64,000 bases of DNA. It comes from Clarkia xantiana subsp. parviflora (Eukaryota; Streptophyta; Magnoliopsida; Myrtales; Onagraceae). A model generated the notes under the pieces. It made no database searches. It was given only the letters and a program-made list of their open reading frames with translations, and was not told the origin of the DNA. Made by a program: the position numbers and the translations under genes. Below are positions 1-11,105 of this stretch, in pieces; within the stretch, counting starts at the first letter, position 1; each line of letters begins with the position of its first letter. The stretch covers positions 20,194,763-20,258,762 of the forward strand of contig JAPTYO010000007.1 in NCBI GenBank assembly GCA_036873135.1, given 5' to 3'.

Positions 1-250
1 ATAGTGATTTAGTGTATTGATTTATGGTTTATGGTATATTGATTTACGGTATTGTGATTTAGAGTATATGGTTTAGGGTATTGGTTTATGGTATAGTAAT
101 TTATGGTTTATAATATAGTGATTTAGGGTAAAGTGATTTATGATATAGATTTAAGGTTTATTGGTATATATGGTTCATGGGATTGTGATTTAGGGTATAG
201 TGGTTTATGGTTTAAGGTAAATATTTTATATTTTAAACACTTGTATTGCT
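1..250. repeat. Degenerate minisatellite, unit like TGATTTAGGGTATAG
   Basis: Imperfect repeats of about 12-20 bases built on TGATTTAGGGTAT and GGTTTATGGTAT fill this stretch. The motif resembles plant telomere repeats (TTTAGGG), but the spacing is irregular and there is no uniform array, so it is better read as a decayed minisatellite. The same motif returns at 1795-2020, and its reverse complement forms the array at 640-1640. No gene is visible. Confidence 0.6.
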
Positions 251-260
251 GTTTCTTTTA

Positions 261-294
<34 letters not shown>

Positions 295-347
295 TTCTTG
301 TTTATAATGTAAGATATAACGATTAGGGTATAATTCTATTTTTTTAA

Positions 348-376
348 CTAGATAATTGACCCGCGCTTTGAGCGGA
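348..376 (-). mobile_element. Helitron-like 3' terminus (minus strand)
   Basis: Read on the minus strand, a GC-rich short hairpin (CCGC..GCGG with a small loop) is followed about 10 bases later by CTAG at 348-351 and then T. This is the classic layout of a Helitron 3' end. The element would extend towards higher coordinates. I could not find its 5' end, and no Rep/helicase coding is visible, so it would be non-autonomous. Confidence 0.45.
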
Positions 377-639
377 GTATAAAATTTATTTGATATATTA
401 GTTTATAAATTTAAGTTTATAAAAAGTGTAAAATATTAAATGTCAATATATTAAAAAATTAATTAACATCATATTGTTACCGATTTCTATTAATATGATG
501 CACACATGGAATTAATATACTCAATTAATTATAGATATTAAATCAACATTACGTCTTTATTTGCATTTAATTTTACGATAAGTCTAGTACACTAAAATAA
601 ATGACATATTAAAGTATTTCACTAGTTAATACCATAATT

Positions 640-1640
640 TACTAACACTTAAGTCATCATACCTTAAATCAATATTAGTGTATACCTTAATTCATTACTA
701 TATACCTTTAATCACATATTAATCTAATTCACTTAGGGATGGCAACGGGTCACGGCAGCGGGTACCCGACCCGATTTTGACCTGATACCCGCCCCGACCC
801 GCCCCATTGACATCCCTAAATTCATTACTATATACCTTAAATGACTTAGTAGTTAAGTCATTATACCTTAAATCATTAATGTATGCCTTAAAGTAGTTTT
901 ATATACCTAAAATCACATATTAATCTAATTCACTACATACATTAAATTACTTAAGAGTTAAGTCATTATACCTTAAATCATTAATGTATGCCTTAATGTA
1001 GTCTTATACACATTAATTCACATATTCAACTAATTCACTACTACATACCTTAAATTACTTAGTAGTTAATTCATTCTACCTTAAATCATTAGTGTATGCT
1101 TTAAAGTAGTCATATATACCTTAAATCACTACTACATACCTTAAATTACTTAGTAGTTAACTCATTTTACCTTAAATCATTAGTGTATGCCTTAAAGTAG
1201 TCATATATACCTTAAATCACATATTACCTTAAATCACTACTACATAACTTAAATTACTTAGTAGTTAAGTCATTATACCTTAAATCATTAGTGTATGCTT
1301 TAAAGTAGTCATATATACCTTAAATCACATATTCATCTAATTCATCACTACATACCTTAAATTACTTAGTAGTTAAGTCATTATAACTTAAATCATTAGT
1401 GCATGCCTTAAGTAGTCATATATACCTTAAATCACATATTCAACTAATTCATGTACACACACCTTAAATCAATAAAATTTAGCTCATTATACCTTAAATT
1501 ATTACTATATACCTTAAATCATTGTTAGATACCTTACATCAATAACATTAAAAACATTATACCTTGAATTATTAGTGCATACCTTAAATCATTCTAGATA
1601 CCTTAAGTCATTACTTTCTACCTTAAGTTTTTTTTTTTTT
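640..1640. repeat. Tandem array of ACCTTAAATCA-type units
   Basis: About 1 kb of diverged tandem repeats. A short core, TACCTTAAATCA, recurs every 20-40 bases and is organised in higher-order units of roughly 100-130 bases that contain TTACTTAGTAGTTAAGTCAT. The core is the reverse complement of the motif in the flanking arrays (1-250 and 1795-2020), so the locus is an inverted arrangement of one satellite family. A small hAT-like element sits inside at 734-818. No coding potential was seen. Confidence 0.8.
734..818. mobile_element. 85-bp hAT-type miniature element
   Basis: The segment begins TAGGGATGGCAACGGG and ends CATTGACATCCCTA, which gives inverted termini TAGGGATG/TAGGGATG. It is flanked by near-identical 8-base duplications, AATTCACT (726-733) and AATTCATT (819-826). 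An 8-base target duplication with TAGGG termini fits the hAT superfamily. The interior is CCCGACCCG-rich and non-coding. Confidence 0.6.
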
Positions 1641-1794
1641 TACACTATGGATCAATGAAAATGTGATGTAATAATGTTAAATTAAAGAATAATAAGTTAA
1701 TTATGAAATAAATATGAGTTAATTAAATTAAATGCGTGTCATCTGTTACAATAATAAACGTGTATTACATTTAAAATTAAGTTGGAAAATATTA

Positions 1795-2020
1795 ATTAGA
1801 TTATAGTGATTTATGGTACAGTGGTTTAGAATATTGATTTATAGTTTAGGGTATAGTGGTTTGTGATTTATGGTTTATTGATTTGGAGTATGATGATTTA
1901 GGGTATAGTGGTATATAATTTATGGTAAATATTTTCGTATTTAAAACACTTGTACTACTTTTTATTTTTTTTCTATATATTTTAATAGTGTTTTATGGTT
2001 TAGGGTATAATGATTTAGGA
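1795..2020. repeat. Second block of TGATTTAGGGTATAG minisatellite
   Basis: This repeats the motif of the first 250 bases in the same orientation, after an AT-rich spacer (1640-1795) with no gene. Together the two blocks bracket the inverted ACCTTAAATCA array. Confidence 0.55.
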
Positions 2021-2129
2021 ACAATTATTTATATTAAAAGTACATCATTAATAAATATTTTAACCAAATTAAATTAGACTTATTCATTAATTGTATATAT
2101 TAGATAAGTTGTCACCCATATATCATAAA

Positions 2130-2222
2130 AAACCACTTAGCCTAGTGGTAATGCGTGCAATCTGAATTGAGTTCTGCAGAACCTGGGTTCGAAACTTTCA
2201 ATGGCAAAGTTTTAATTTCATA
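2130..2222 (+). mobile_element. tRNA-related SINE-like sequence with A and B boxes
   Basis: An A-box-like TAGCCTAGTGG (2138-2148) and a B-box-like GGTTCGAAAC (2186-2195) lie about 40 bases apart, the spacing of an internal RNA polymerase III promoter. No cloverleaf with an acceptor stem can be formed, so this is not called a tRNA gene. A tRNA-derived SINE head or relic is the best reading. The 3' limit is not defined. Confidence 0.4.
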
Positions 2223-2224
2223 AA

Positions 2225-2495
2225 ACAAAATATGTTTGGGTCGTCTCTAATTCGATTTAAGAGGCGTGTCAAATACTGTTCATAGACGAATTTGGCACGA
2301 GGAATGCCCATGTTATTTTAGACGTGTCAGACCCGTCTTAAAGGTCGTGTCAAATTGGCACGAGGACAAAACCCGTCTCAACTGACGTGTCAAACAAGAG
2401 GTCGTGCCAAATCCGTCTATAATGACGTGTCAATTTGACACGGGGAAACACCCCGTGTCAAAGTTCGTTTTATTTGACTATGTTTTCTTGTAGTG
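2225..2495. mobile_element. Terminal segment of a CACTA (En/Spm) DNA transposon
   Basis: The sequence ends TTTTCTTGTAGTG at 2483-2495. Its reverse complement, CACTACAAGAAAA, is the standard plant CACTA terminus. Just inside are several direct and inverted copies of a GACACG/CGTGTC motif (around 2265-2460), as expected of CACTA subterminal transposase-binding repeats. The opposite end was not found in the window, so this is either one end of a longer element or a fragment. Confidence 0.7.
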
Positions 2496-2829
2496 AATAG
2501 ACAAAACACAATTTTATGTGGTTTAGTCAATTCGATTTACATCCACGGACAATGTGGCTTGCAATTTTATTGAAAGTCTCTTCATCTCACTTTTACAAAG
2601 AATACATCGTTGTAAACACTCGATTTTGACCTGGACGTAACGACGTTACACATAACGCGCAGGGGCGTAGTTATTAAGGAGAAAGAGGGACCTTATGTCC
2701 CTCTTATTTTCTTCTCATTATTTTATTTTGTTTACTATATATTTAATATAATAATAATAACTACATTTAGTGCAATCATATAAATCCTAAATTAGTATAT
2801 TAGTTTTCAGTTCGTTCGATTTAATTTTA

Positions 2830-3245
2830 GGGTTAAGAACCTATAAACTGTTTGAGGTTTGCCCTATGTGAGATTTTAGTGTTTGAAGCTTAAATTGTTG
2901 ATATTGGCTGTTTGAAGTTTCAACTTTGTTAAAATTTGGTTTTCCGTCAATTATTTTTTCTGTCAGATTTAATAGGATTTTATGAAAAGTCGAAATTACC
3001 CCTGATACTTTTAACTCCAGTCGGCAACCAATCAACTCCGGCCGGCCACCACCCAACTCCGACCGGCCACCACCCAACTCTAGCCACCACCCAACTCCGG
3101 CCGGCCACCACCCAACTCCGACCGGCCACCACCCAACTCTAGCCACCACCTAACTCCGGCCGGCCACTACCCAACTCCGGCCGGTCACCACCCAACTCCG
3201 GCCGGCCACCACCCAACTCCGGCCGACCACCACCCAACTAGGGGC
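2830..3245. repeat. Mutator-like terminus followed by CCGGCC minisatellite
   Basis: At 2830 a terminus GGGTTAAGAACCTATAAA appears that closely matches the inverted ends of the miniature element at 41071-41583, but no matching right end was found. From about 3015 to 3240 there is a GC-rich minisatellite of about 20-base units, CCACCACCCAACTCCGGCCG, in roughly ten imperfect copies. Open frames crossing it encode only repeated Gly/Trp/Pro strings and are not genes. From 3245 to 3610 I see only AT-rich unique sequence. Confidence 0.6.
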
Positions 3246-3699
3246 AATTTTATGATTTAATTTTTTATTGAGTCATGTGACAAGCACATGATCAAGTTCT
3301 GTCAATTTTGTGATTTAATTTTTTCATGCGGAAACGATAGTCAATATATTTTGCTTTGCAATGGTGTCTAATGTTTTCGGCCAAATTCATTCGTTTAAGG
3401 GTCAAAACCGCAGTTTTATGTTTTTTTGGGTCTGTTTTTGCAATTTAAGCTCTATTTAGCGCGTCGTTGACATTCAATTATTGGTTGAAATATAAGAAAA
3501 TCGAGATTTTTCCTCAATATCGGGTCGAATTCTCGGTATTATGCGGAATTAACGAGTTTTATGCATTCTATCACATCTATCTCATCACGCTGCATCAGAT
3601 TTTCAATAACCTCAACTTCTATCATTTGGATTAACTTTAGCCTGACGGCATGCAAGATTTTCTGATCTAGTATAACGGTTCATATATATATATATATAG

Positions 3700-4509
3700 A
3701 GAGAGAAAGTAAGAGTGAATTGTCATAATAGTTTTGTTTGTCAAATTTATTCCCAAATTAGAATTCTCAAACTAGGTTTTTCTATTTTTTGTAATTAAAT
3801 ATATTTTTTACTTTCCCCAAGTTTATATTTTGTTACTATTGACTCTAAATTGAAATATAATACAATAAATATATATAAAAAGATTGAAAAAAATAAATAA
3901 TTATATGTAAAAGTTATAAACTAAAAATAATAGATTAATAATTCTAAAAAAAAAAATTATGCCAAAGATATAAATTATAGAAAAACTGTCATATAAAATG
4001 TAAAAATAAACTAAATATTCGTAATTTTTTAAGTATGAAAATATAAAAATAAAAGCGTACATAAACCCTAAATAAATCATGTTAACTTTATAAAATTAGT
4101 GATTGAATAAATTTTAAAAATCAATAGAATAAATTTAAGAATGAATTTAATTTTTTATATTTTTTTTATACTCATGATGAATAATTTTTATATCATTATA
4201 TAGTTGTTTTTTTTTGCCAAGATAAAATTGTTTCAAAACTTATTTATTTTTAAATTTAAATTTTTTCCTTTACTTTTACATTTGTTTTATTATTTTTTTG
4301 TGCGCATTTTCATCATTAAATTAAAAAAAAAAATCTTGGCAAAAAAAATTAATTTTTTTAAAAAAAATTCATACATTTAATCTTATTATTTTTTCTTCTT
4401 GTATTGTTATATTTCGGTTGAGGGTTCAATTGTAATATAATGTAAACTTTAAGGTCCAAATTAATAAACGCATATTAAGATAAATAGACTTATTTTGAAA
4501 ATTAGTTTC
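3700..4509. other. AT-rich intergenic stretch absent from the second polygalacturonase copy
   Basis: These roughly 800 bases are very A/T rich with no open frame of note. The sequence on either side is joined directly at an AT dinucleotide run in front of the second gene copy (near 19016), so this segment is either an insertion here or a deletion there. Confidence 0.6.
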
Positions 4510-4808
4510 TGAACATGACTAGTTTGTGAATTAGTTTCGAAGAATAACCTACTTTGGACATTCACTCTAGAAAGTAAATAGGTTTCTTTTCCATTATAAA
4601 ATTAGGCTACATATATAGTAAGGATTGACTAGGTCCCAATTCCCCATGTCTTTATTTTCCTTTTCAGGAAAAAAAATTAGTTTTCCAATCTGGTGGTTCA
4701 TGACCTTGATCATTTGTCTCTATCTCTACCTAAATATAGAGATATACTCAGTTATCGGCCACGAAAGGTGCCGATTCTCAAGCGCCAGATATAGCCTGAG
4801 CCAAAGGG

Positions 4809-4815
4809 TATAAAA
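4809..4815 (+). promoter_or_regulatory. Probable TATA box of polygalacturonase copy 1
   Basis: TATAAAA lies about 200 bases before the start codon within the upstream block shared by both gene copies (the same motif is at 19316-19322). No other regulatory motif is proposed. Confidence 0.5.
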
Positions 4816-5014
4816 GCCGATATCAACTTTTATATTACACACCATAACATAAAAAAACATAATAATAATTAATAAGTGGCTCCCCAGTAAGCTCGTTTAT
4901 TCCTTTTCTTTACGAGCCTCTTTCTGCTCTGTTTCTTTGTTTAGGGTAAGGAGACAAAGTTTCAGAGCGACGAGGCTTATTAATAATAATAATTTATTAT
5001 AAAAAAAAGGAATA

Positions 5015-6774
5015 ATGGCAGAGCCAAGGAGATATTATTCTCTTGACAGACTTATATCCTATATTCAAATCATAAGTCTATTGGCGGGTTTAGTTCTGAT
5101 CTCGTCGTATGAGGTCGAAGCTAAGATACGTGAAGTTGTCCTTGGTGAGCCAATTGATGCAGCCGTCGGTGCGGTTACTAGTGCTGCTGCTTCGGTAGCA
5201 GGTGGCAGTGCTGATGCAGCTCCGGCGACTACTGCTGGTGGACATAAAGAATTTGATGTTATGGATCATGACGCGAAACCAGATGATGAAAACACTGACA
5301 ATGCAATGGTAAGCTAAAAGAATATATGTTTTTTTTTAATTGTTAATCAATTTGATATACAATAGTGTAGGTAAATTAATGTTTTGGGTATGTACGTATA
5401 GCCTTTTATACAAGCGTGGAATGCTGCATGCAAATCTGGTGGCCCTGCAAAGCTGGTGATTCCAGAAGGTACGTACTCGGTAGGGCAGGTGGTGTTTCAA
5501 GGTCCATGCAACGGCACCATGGTGGTCCAAGTCAAAGGAACCATGAAAGCCATGACTGACGTAAGTCTCTACCCTGACGGTAACTGGTTCATGTTCGATG
5601 GGATCGACGGCCTCGAAGTTCACGGCGGCGTCTGGGATGGTCAGGGACAGACACTGTGGGAAATGAACGACTGTCAGACCAACAAAGATTGTCAGCTTCT
5701 TCCTGTCGTAAGTTTATTTCATACAAGCCCTAGCTAGCTAATTAAATTAAACTAAACCCTAGCTAGCTAGCTAGCTCATATATAATTTGTTCCATCATGC
5801 AGTCGGTCCATTTCAACCGCGTGACTAATGCCAAGATTGAAGGTCTAACTTCGGTCAATAGCATGGGTTTCCACTTGTCCACCACGTACTGCTCTCACGT
5901 TAAGATGCACAAACTCAACATTAGCGCTCCTGATGAAAGCCCCAACACTGACGGCATCCACGTCAGCACCACCGATAACCTTGAAGTCACCGAGAGCGTT
6001 ATTGGCACCGGAGATGACTGCCTCGGCATAATCCAAGGCGCTAATAACATCTCAGTTAATAAAGTAGTATGTGGCCCCGGTCATGGTATCAGGTAAACGC
6101 GCGTATTACCTTAATTAATGATCATGATATCTCTAAAAGCTAGAAATTAAAGAAAGACAATATATATGGTTTGACATTTATATATTTTTGGTCGGTCGGA
6201 GCAGTATCGGAAGCCTCGGGAGGCGCAGTGACGAGAAAGACGTGAAAGGAGTTCATGTATGGAACTGTACACTGAAGAACACCACAAATGGCGTGAGGAT
6301 CAAGACTTTCGCTAGTGACCTTAAGCTCCAAGCATCGGACATCACCTTCGAAGACATTATCATGGATAGCGTCAAAAATCCTATCTTGATCGATCAGAAC
6401 TACGGCGCCAGTAAGGGTAGTGGCAAAGTAAGAGCATATATATATATATAGTTACATCCAATTACGTACATATATACGCAACAAGCCCCGCTTGTAGCTA
6501 ATTAACCTTGTGTCTGTCCACTGGTTTAATTTTCTCTCAGGCATCCAACGTGGCAATTAGTAACGTGCACTACAAGAAAATAAGGGGAACAACCGTGTCG
6601 GTGAATCCTGTGTCATTAACGTGTAGTTCTAAAGTGCCATGCAAGGACGTCGAATTGGTAGACATTGAATTGGCTTACGACGGAAACAAGCAGTTGCCTT
6701 CATCATCGGTCTGTATTAATGCCAAGCCTGTCTTCTCCGGCAAACAGGACCCAAAAGCTTGCAAACCGCAATAG
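5015..6774 (+). CDS. Exo-type polygalacturonase (GH28), copy 1
   Basis: Five exons: 5015-5308, 5402-5707, 5803-6092, 6205-6427 and 6541-6774. All introns are GT..AG and the frame is continuous for 448 residues. The family hydrolyses alpha-1,4-galacturonan of pectin in the cell wall. A hydrophobic N-terminal stretch (about residues 13-31) looks like a signal peptide or anchor; an Ala/Gly-rich linker (about 50-75) precedes the GH28 beta-helix. All four GH28 motifs are present: SPNTDGIH (246-253), TGDDC (269-273, catalytic aspartates), GPGHG (291-295) and RIK (328-330). The length is typical of plant polygalacturonases apart from the extended N-terminus. The ATG at 5015 is the first in-frame start after a likely leader. 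Exo-type (pollen clade) assignment rests on general resemblance and is less certain than the family. A nested LTR-element insertion begins 60 bases past the stop and may affect the 3' UTR. Confidence 0.92.
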
Positions 6775-6833
6775 ATCAGATGATTAATTTTGGCATATAT
6801 ATATATATCACCTGTATTTTCCAGAAAAAAAAA

Positions 6834-7388
6834 TGTTGGAAAATAATAACACGGAATTCTAAATGGGAATTTTCTAGATCAAATGAACGAATGTTTTTAA
6901 ACCGAATCCCGTGCTGATCACGGTCTCCTTAAGACAATTCCGCCCCCTCACCGACTCATTGGTTGTGCTAGAGGATAAATATGGGCGATTGTCTCCCAGG
7001 ATAAATCGACATTCCAGTGGCAAGCTAGCACGAAGCCCCACCAGTCGAACAGACCCTTGCCTGAACTCAACCAGAACAGGACTTGCGGTCAAACACGACC
7101 TAAAAAGCTATCGACATCGTAAAATATACGAATCGAATTGAATTGACTTCAGATTGAAAATAAAGAATAGAAACTCTCTATTTATAGAGAGGTGGAAGCC
7201 TGTATTAGTGGCATCGCAATAAATAAAAATAAATGTCCCTATTAATGAAGTCGTCATAATCATTAATTCGTCAAATTCAACGAATCTGAACGAAGACACG
7301 GGACTACTCTGGCCGGGTGTACTAAGAACAACAATTTCTCATTCACCCGATCAGAAAAATGTAATGCCAATAACACATTTTTCCAACA
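6834..7388 (-). repeat. Left (3') LTR of the LARD-like element
   Basis: This 555-base repeat has inverted ends TGTTGGAA/TTCCAACA. It differs from the right LTR by an estimated 5-10 percent plus a roughly 30-base length difference near 7195-7235. Short open frames within it are not genes. Confidence 0.8.
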
Positions 7389-8489
7389 ATCCCCCACATG
7401 AATGAAAATTGACAGAGTACCTAGACGAACTTCTAGACTCGAGAATAGTGGAGTTCAACGGTCAATACCTGCAAAGGATAGGTAGGGGTAACCCTTTGAA
7501 TCTATCCCTTGTGAGATCATGCCTTCTCTACTGACTGGTCGGTAGACGCGATGTCCTTGAACCGACAGTCGTTGGTGTAAATGACGACATAACCCACACA
7601 TGTACCTTCCTAGCCTTCGTTTTGTTCTCGCCCTGTGATCCGGTAAGACCATGGATCACGCGCTTGGTTCTGCGAGCGTTTCTAAGAATTGCGCCCTTAA
7701 TAATTCCTTTCGAAGCGGCCCCACACTTCTCACTCACATAGGTGATTCTATATCTCACGAGCATCATTACGACTCTGAGTTTTCCTTTACGAATCATTAA
7801 AAGATTTGCTTAATATGTGATCTCAATTAAGTAATTCGCATTATAATGCTCGGTTTAACCGATACTTGAGGATCATCAAATGCAAAAACTTAACCTCATC
7901 TCCATCACTGTTACTCATCATAGGAATGAACCCGAGGGTAAAGACTCCCACATTGATTACACTCACTCTTGTGATTAGGTTGTCCCATTGAACCAAGTTC
8001 TTGGGATCTCCAGTCATCATGGTTGAGTTTTCCTTCTCAAGAGTGTTTCCTCCATGGAATAGTCACATTCTCTTCGATAATTTATCAACTCGCTCTCTTT
8101 AACCTATAGAGGTTAGCGGATCCGCATTTATTTATAATACGTTATCATTAGACGTTACAAAGTCACTGATAAAATTTCTTTTGAGAGCAGTTAAGCCGTG
8201 TATTATCCCGGTTGATTACGGAAATTTATACATACACGCTTTTATGAGACACTTCCATATTCAATTGTAAACGCGAAGGTTTTCTACCTTGCACAATTTT
8301 TGGAGAGTTCTCTAATACTATTCGGGGTACCTTAATAAAGAAAAACGCTATTTAAAGCTACCCCCACATTAATTGTGACTCCAAATCAAACATGGTCTCA
8401 ACCACATTATTTTTTAATTTCTTCCAGAGAATTTTAACGTGTTAACACACGAGTTGGGTATAAGGTTATTACAAACTCTCAATTACCAC

Positions 8490-8830
8490 AACATTAATCC
8501 TCAGATCATCATTTTATCAACATAGGTCATCGGACCTTCATTTATCATCATTGATCATTGAACAGTTGCGGTCCTCAGACCGTCTTTCCATCAAATATTA
8601 GTCCTTAGACCATCGCGGTCCTCAGACCGTCTTTTCATCAAATATTAGTCCTCAGACTATCATTTCCTAAATATTGGTCCTCAGACCCATTTCATCGATG
8701 TTGGTTCTAAGACCCATGGTCATAAGACTGTCATGTGATCTATACTAGTCATTAGACCGGCATATCCTCAGATCGGCATGGTCATCAGACCGTTATGGTC
8801 ATTTAACCGGCATGTCCTCAGACCATCATA
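8490..8830. repeat. GTCCTCAGACC tandem motifs inside the LARD-like element
   Basis: The phrase (G)GTCCTCAGACCGTC with variants such as GGTCATTAGACCGGC recurs at intervals of about 20-50 bases. The array is non-coding and probably marks an expanded internal repeat of the element. Confidence 0.6.
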
Positions 8831-10497
8831 TAATCAACATTGCTCCTCATTGCGTGTCATAGTCACTTCGAATGGCGTTCTCCATCATCGTCCTCCATTC
8901 GGCTATGGTGGTTTAGCTCCAAATTTTTGTCATCCAATCACCACCATGTCGTGCCGCTCATATGGACGTCATTATACATGCAAAACACAAAATGCAAAAC
9001 ATAGTCCATTAGTTTCAAATAACTAAATTTAAAGGACTAATTTGCACTCAACGTCAATCAATGACCAAAGTCTCAAATAAAAAATAACATGGACCGAATA
9101 ATCAATATCTCAATGTTAGTCCATAATTTCCATCTAAAAATAATTTTGGCTCTAATAAAGATTAATTATACTCAAGACCAAAAAAAAAGTTGAGAAAATT
9201 GCAGGGTCGAATCTCTAATAATTTTCCTTTAAAAATTCTGCCCAAATACCAACAGAGAGCCCAGGACAAACTCTTAAAATTAAAGAGCATAAAATCTTTA
9301 AATAAGAACCAAAAGTTGGAATCGCTCTAAAAATGATAGCAGTTGGAGTCAATCCTTCGACCTGCAGCTCGAGTCAGCGCTCTTCGTTAATCCTGAGACC
9401 ACTTAATCAATCCGTTATAATAAATAGTTACTCACATTAAATTTAATTTAATGTCATATAATAAAGTAACCGAAAATTAAATAAGTAGCATTAATAGGAG
9501 TCGAATCAGCGGCCTTTGAATTCTAAAACCAGCCTGTCATCCATGATCCATCCACTCAGTAGGAGTCGATCATGTGTGTCATTACGAACACAAGTAATAT
9601 AATAATAATTAAATGACAGATGCCAGCACAAATTGTAACCGATCAGTAGGAGTCGATCCGGTGACCTTTCAGGCATCTGGGCTCACCGAGACTGCACACC
9701 GATCCGGGTTCAAATAAACCGAACCGAATTTCATCTTCTCAACCCGACATCATGTGAAGCTGTCCGCCATTGAAGCAGGAGCTTCTTCATCAGTCCGCTG
9801 CCTGCCTCGACATGTCCATCATAGCAAGGAGCTTGAAGATTTCATCCTTCCCAGTCACATCACAATAACGCCGACGTTTTTTACATTGTCGATGGCATCC
9901 ATGGCGATCCCGGTCCCTCCCTAATGGTCGCCAGTGAGAAATATTCCGATTCTGGTGAATCAACGATCCAGTCACCACGGGCCTCCAAGTCTGTCCATAT
10001 ATTAGTTTATGCGGGTGATCTGATTTGCTCGATTATAGGCAGAGACGAAACTCCACAGCAACACCAAAGCTCACTTCTTTCCATCTCCTCCTTAACCAAT
10101 ACACCATCAGTATGTGAAACGTCATCACCGATCCGGATTAAATTAAACCAATATCTTCATCTAATTATCAGCCCGAATCTGGAGCCTCTTCGACTCCAAG
10201 CTGGGTGATTGGCACAACTCCTCAACTTGGGGTGACAGCCGTGAACTCGCCTCCACTTCGTGCCTTCGAAGGATAAATTCCTCCAACGAATCCTCCTTCG
10301 TTCAAATTGCTGAACAGTAGTAGAGCACATCCACATGATGTGTAGGGTAAGGCATCTCCACATGCACCTCCACTGCTCGACAACCTCAGACTCACGTTCA
10401 AATTTGACATGCATGAAGACCACAAGTATAATTGTCAAATATGTAAACATGTATATTCAAACGTGTATGTATACACATATACTTAACATGCGATCAA

Positions 10498-10841
10498 TGT
10501 TGAGGATGGGCTGCACTGGTGGTGGTTTGGTTCGTTGGGTTCAGCCCAAGTATTTGCAAGCTGCATTTCCTTTTCTGTTATGTGTTGAATGTTTGTTTGG
10601 ATTGGACCTTCTTGTTTTTGGCCCAGTCTTATTCTGTTGCTGGGTTGTTTTGTGACTCAGAAGATTGTTTAGGGTCGTAAGAGTTCCTTTATTTATTTTG
10701 GGGTGTAAAGACAATTATTCTACTTAGGGTTTAGTATTTAAGGGGGAGCATAGACCAGATGAAGGAACTCTGTGCAATGAACCCGAAGTCTGCTCGTGAA
10801 AATCTAGGGTTAGGGTTTTCATAAACTGGGAAAATCTGAGA
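10498..10841 (+). repeat. 5' LTR of the copia element
   Basis: Starts TGTTGAGG and ends ATCTGAGA. It differs from the 3' LTR at two positions (TATGTG versus TATGGG, and TGGACC versus TGGGCC). The AAGGGGGAGC and AGGGTTAGGGTTTT stretches are identical in both. Confidence 0.93.
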
Positions 10842-10853
10842 TGGTATCAGAGC
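10842..10853 (+). other. Primer-binding site (initiator Met tRNA)
   Basis: TGGTATCAGAGC abuts the 5' LTR without spacing. This is the common plant copia primer-binding site for minus-strand DNA synthesis. Confidence 0.93.
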
Positions 10854-11105
10854 GATTCTGGCGATTTTCTTGTTCGTCTTCTCGATCCTGAGCGCATTCA
10901 TTGTTTCATCTTGAGTGGATTCGTGTATCTGTTCATCACGCATCCATTCGAATATGTGTTGTTCATGCCGTTTCGTCTTCCTCCTGGATTTCGCATTATT
11001 GTCGAAAGTTGGGAGATCTACTGCGCTTCCTCGGCCTTGATGTCTGCTTCATTCCTATTGAAGTCGCGATTTATCATACTTGCTCCTTGATTAGCTGCTA
11101 CGAAA

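Larger units (their letters stand above)
4510..6828 (+). repeat. Near-identical 2.3 kb duplicated block, copy 1 (partner 19017-21337)
   Basis: The block contains the promoter, all exons and introns and the 3' end of the polygalacturonase gene. It matches 19017-21337 at a constant offset of 14507. By eye I found one substitution (6782 versus 21289) and a two-base length change in an AT repeat. Homologous sequence further out (3611-3700 versus 18935-19018, and 16503-16603 versus 21343-21450) carries several substitutions per 100 bases. Confidence 0.9.

Noticed and set aside
1..250. True telomeric or interstitial telomere array
   Set aside because: TTTAGGG occurs but never in uninterrupted tandem, and the surrounding phrases belong to a different minisatellite.
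2130..2200. Functional tRNA gene
   Set aside because: A and B boxes are present but no acceptor stem or complete cloverleaf can be drawn.
2841..3149. Open frames on both strands across 2841-3149
   Set aside because: They only translate the CCGGCC minisatellite into Gly/Trp or Pro/Thr repeats; no start context or splice support.
5336..6331. Minus-strand open frames opposite polygalacturonase exons (repeated at 19843-20838)
   Set aside because: No family resemblance, and they overlap clear GH28 exons on the plus strand.
6568..6580. CACTACAAGAAAA, identical to a CACTA transposon terminus, in both polygalacturonase copies (also 21075-21087)
   Set aside because: It is in-frame coding sequence of exon 5 (HYKKIRG) and has no subterminal repeats or partner end, so it is a coincidence.
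7455..10450. Several open frames of 60-97 codons in the LARD-like interior
   Set aside because: No similarity to gag, pol or host proteins and no conserved order; consistent with random frames in non-coding DNA.
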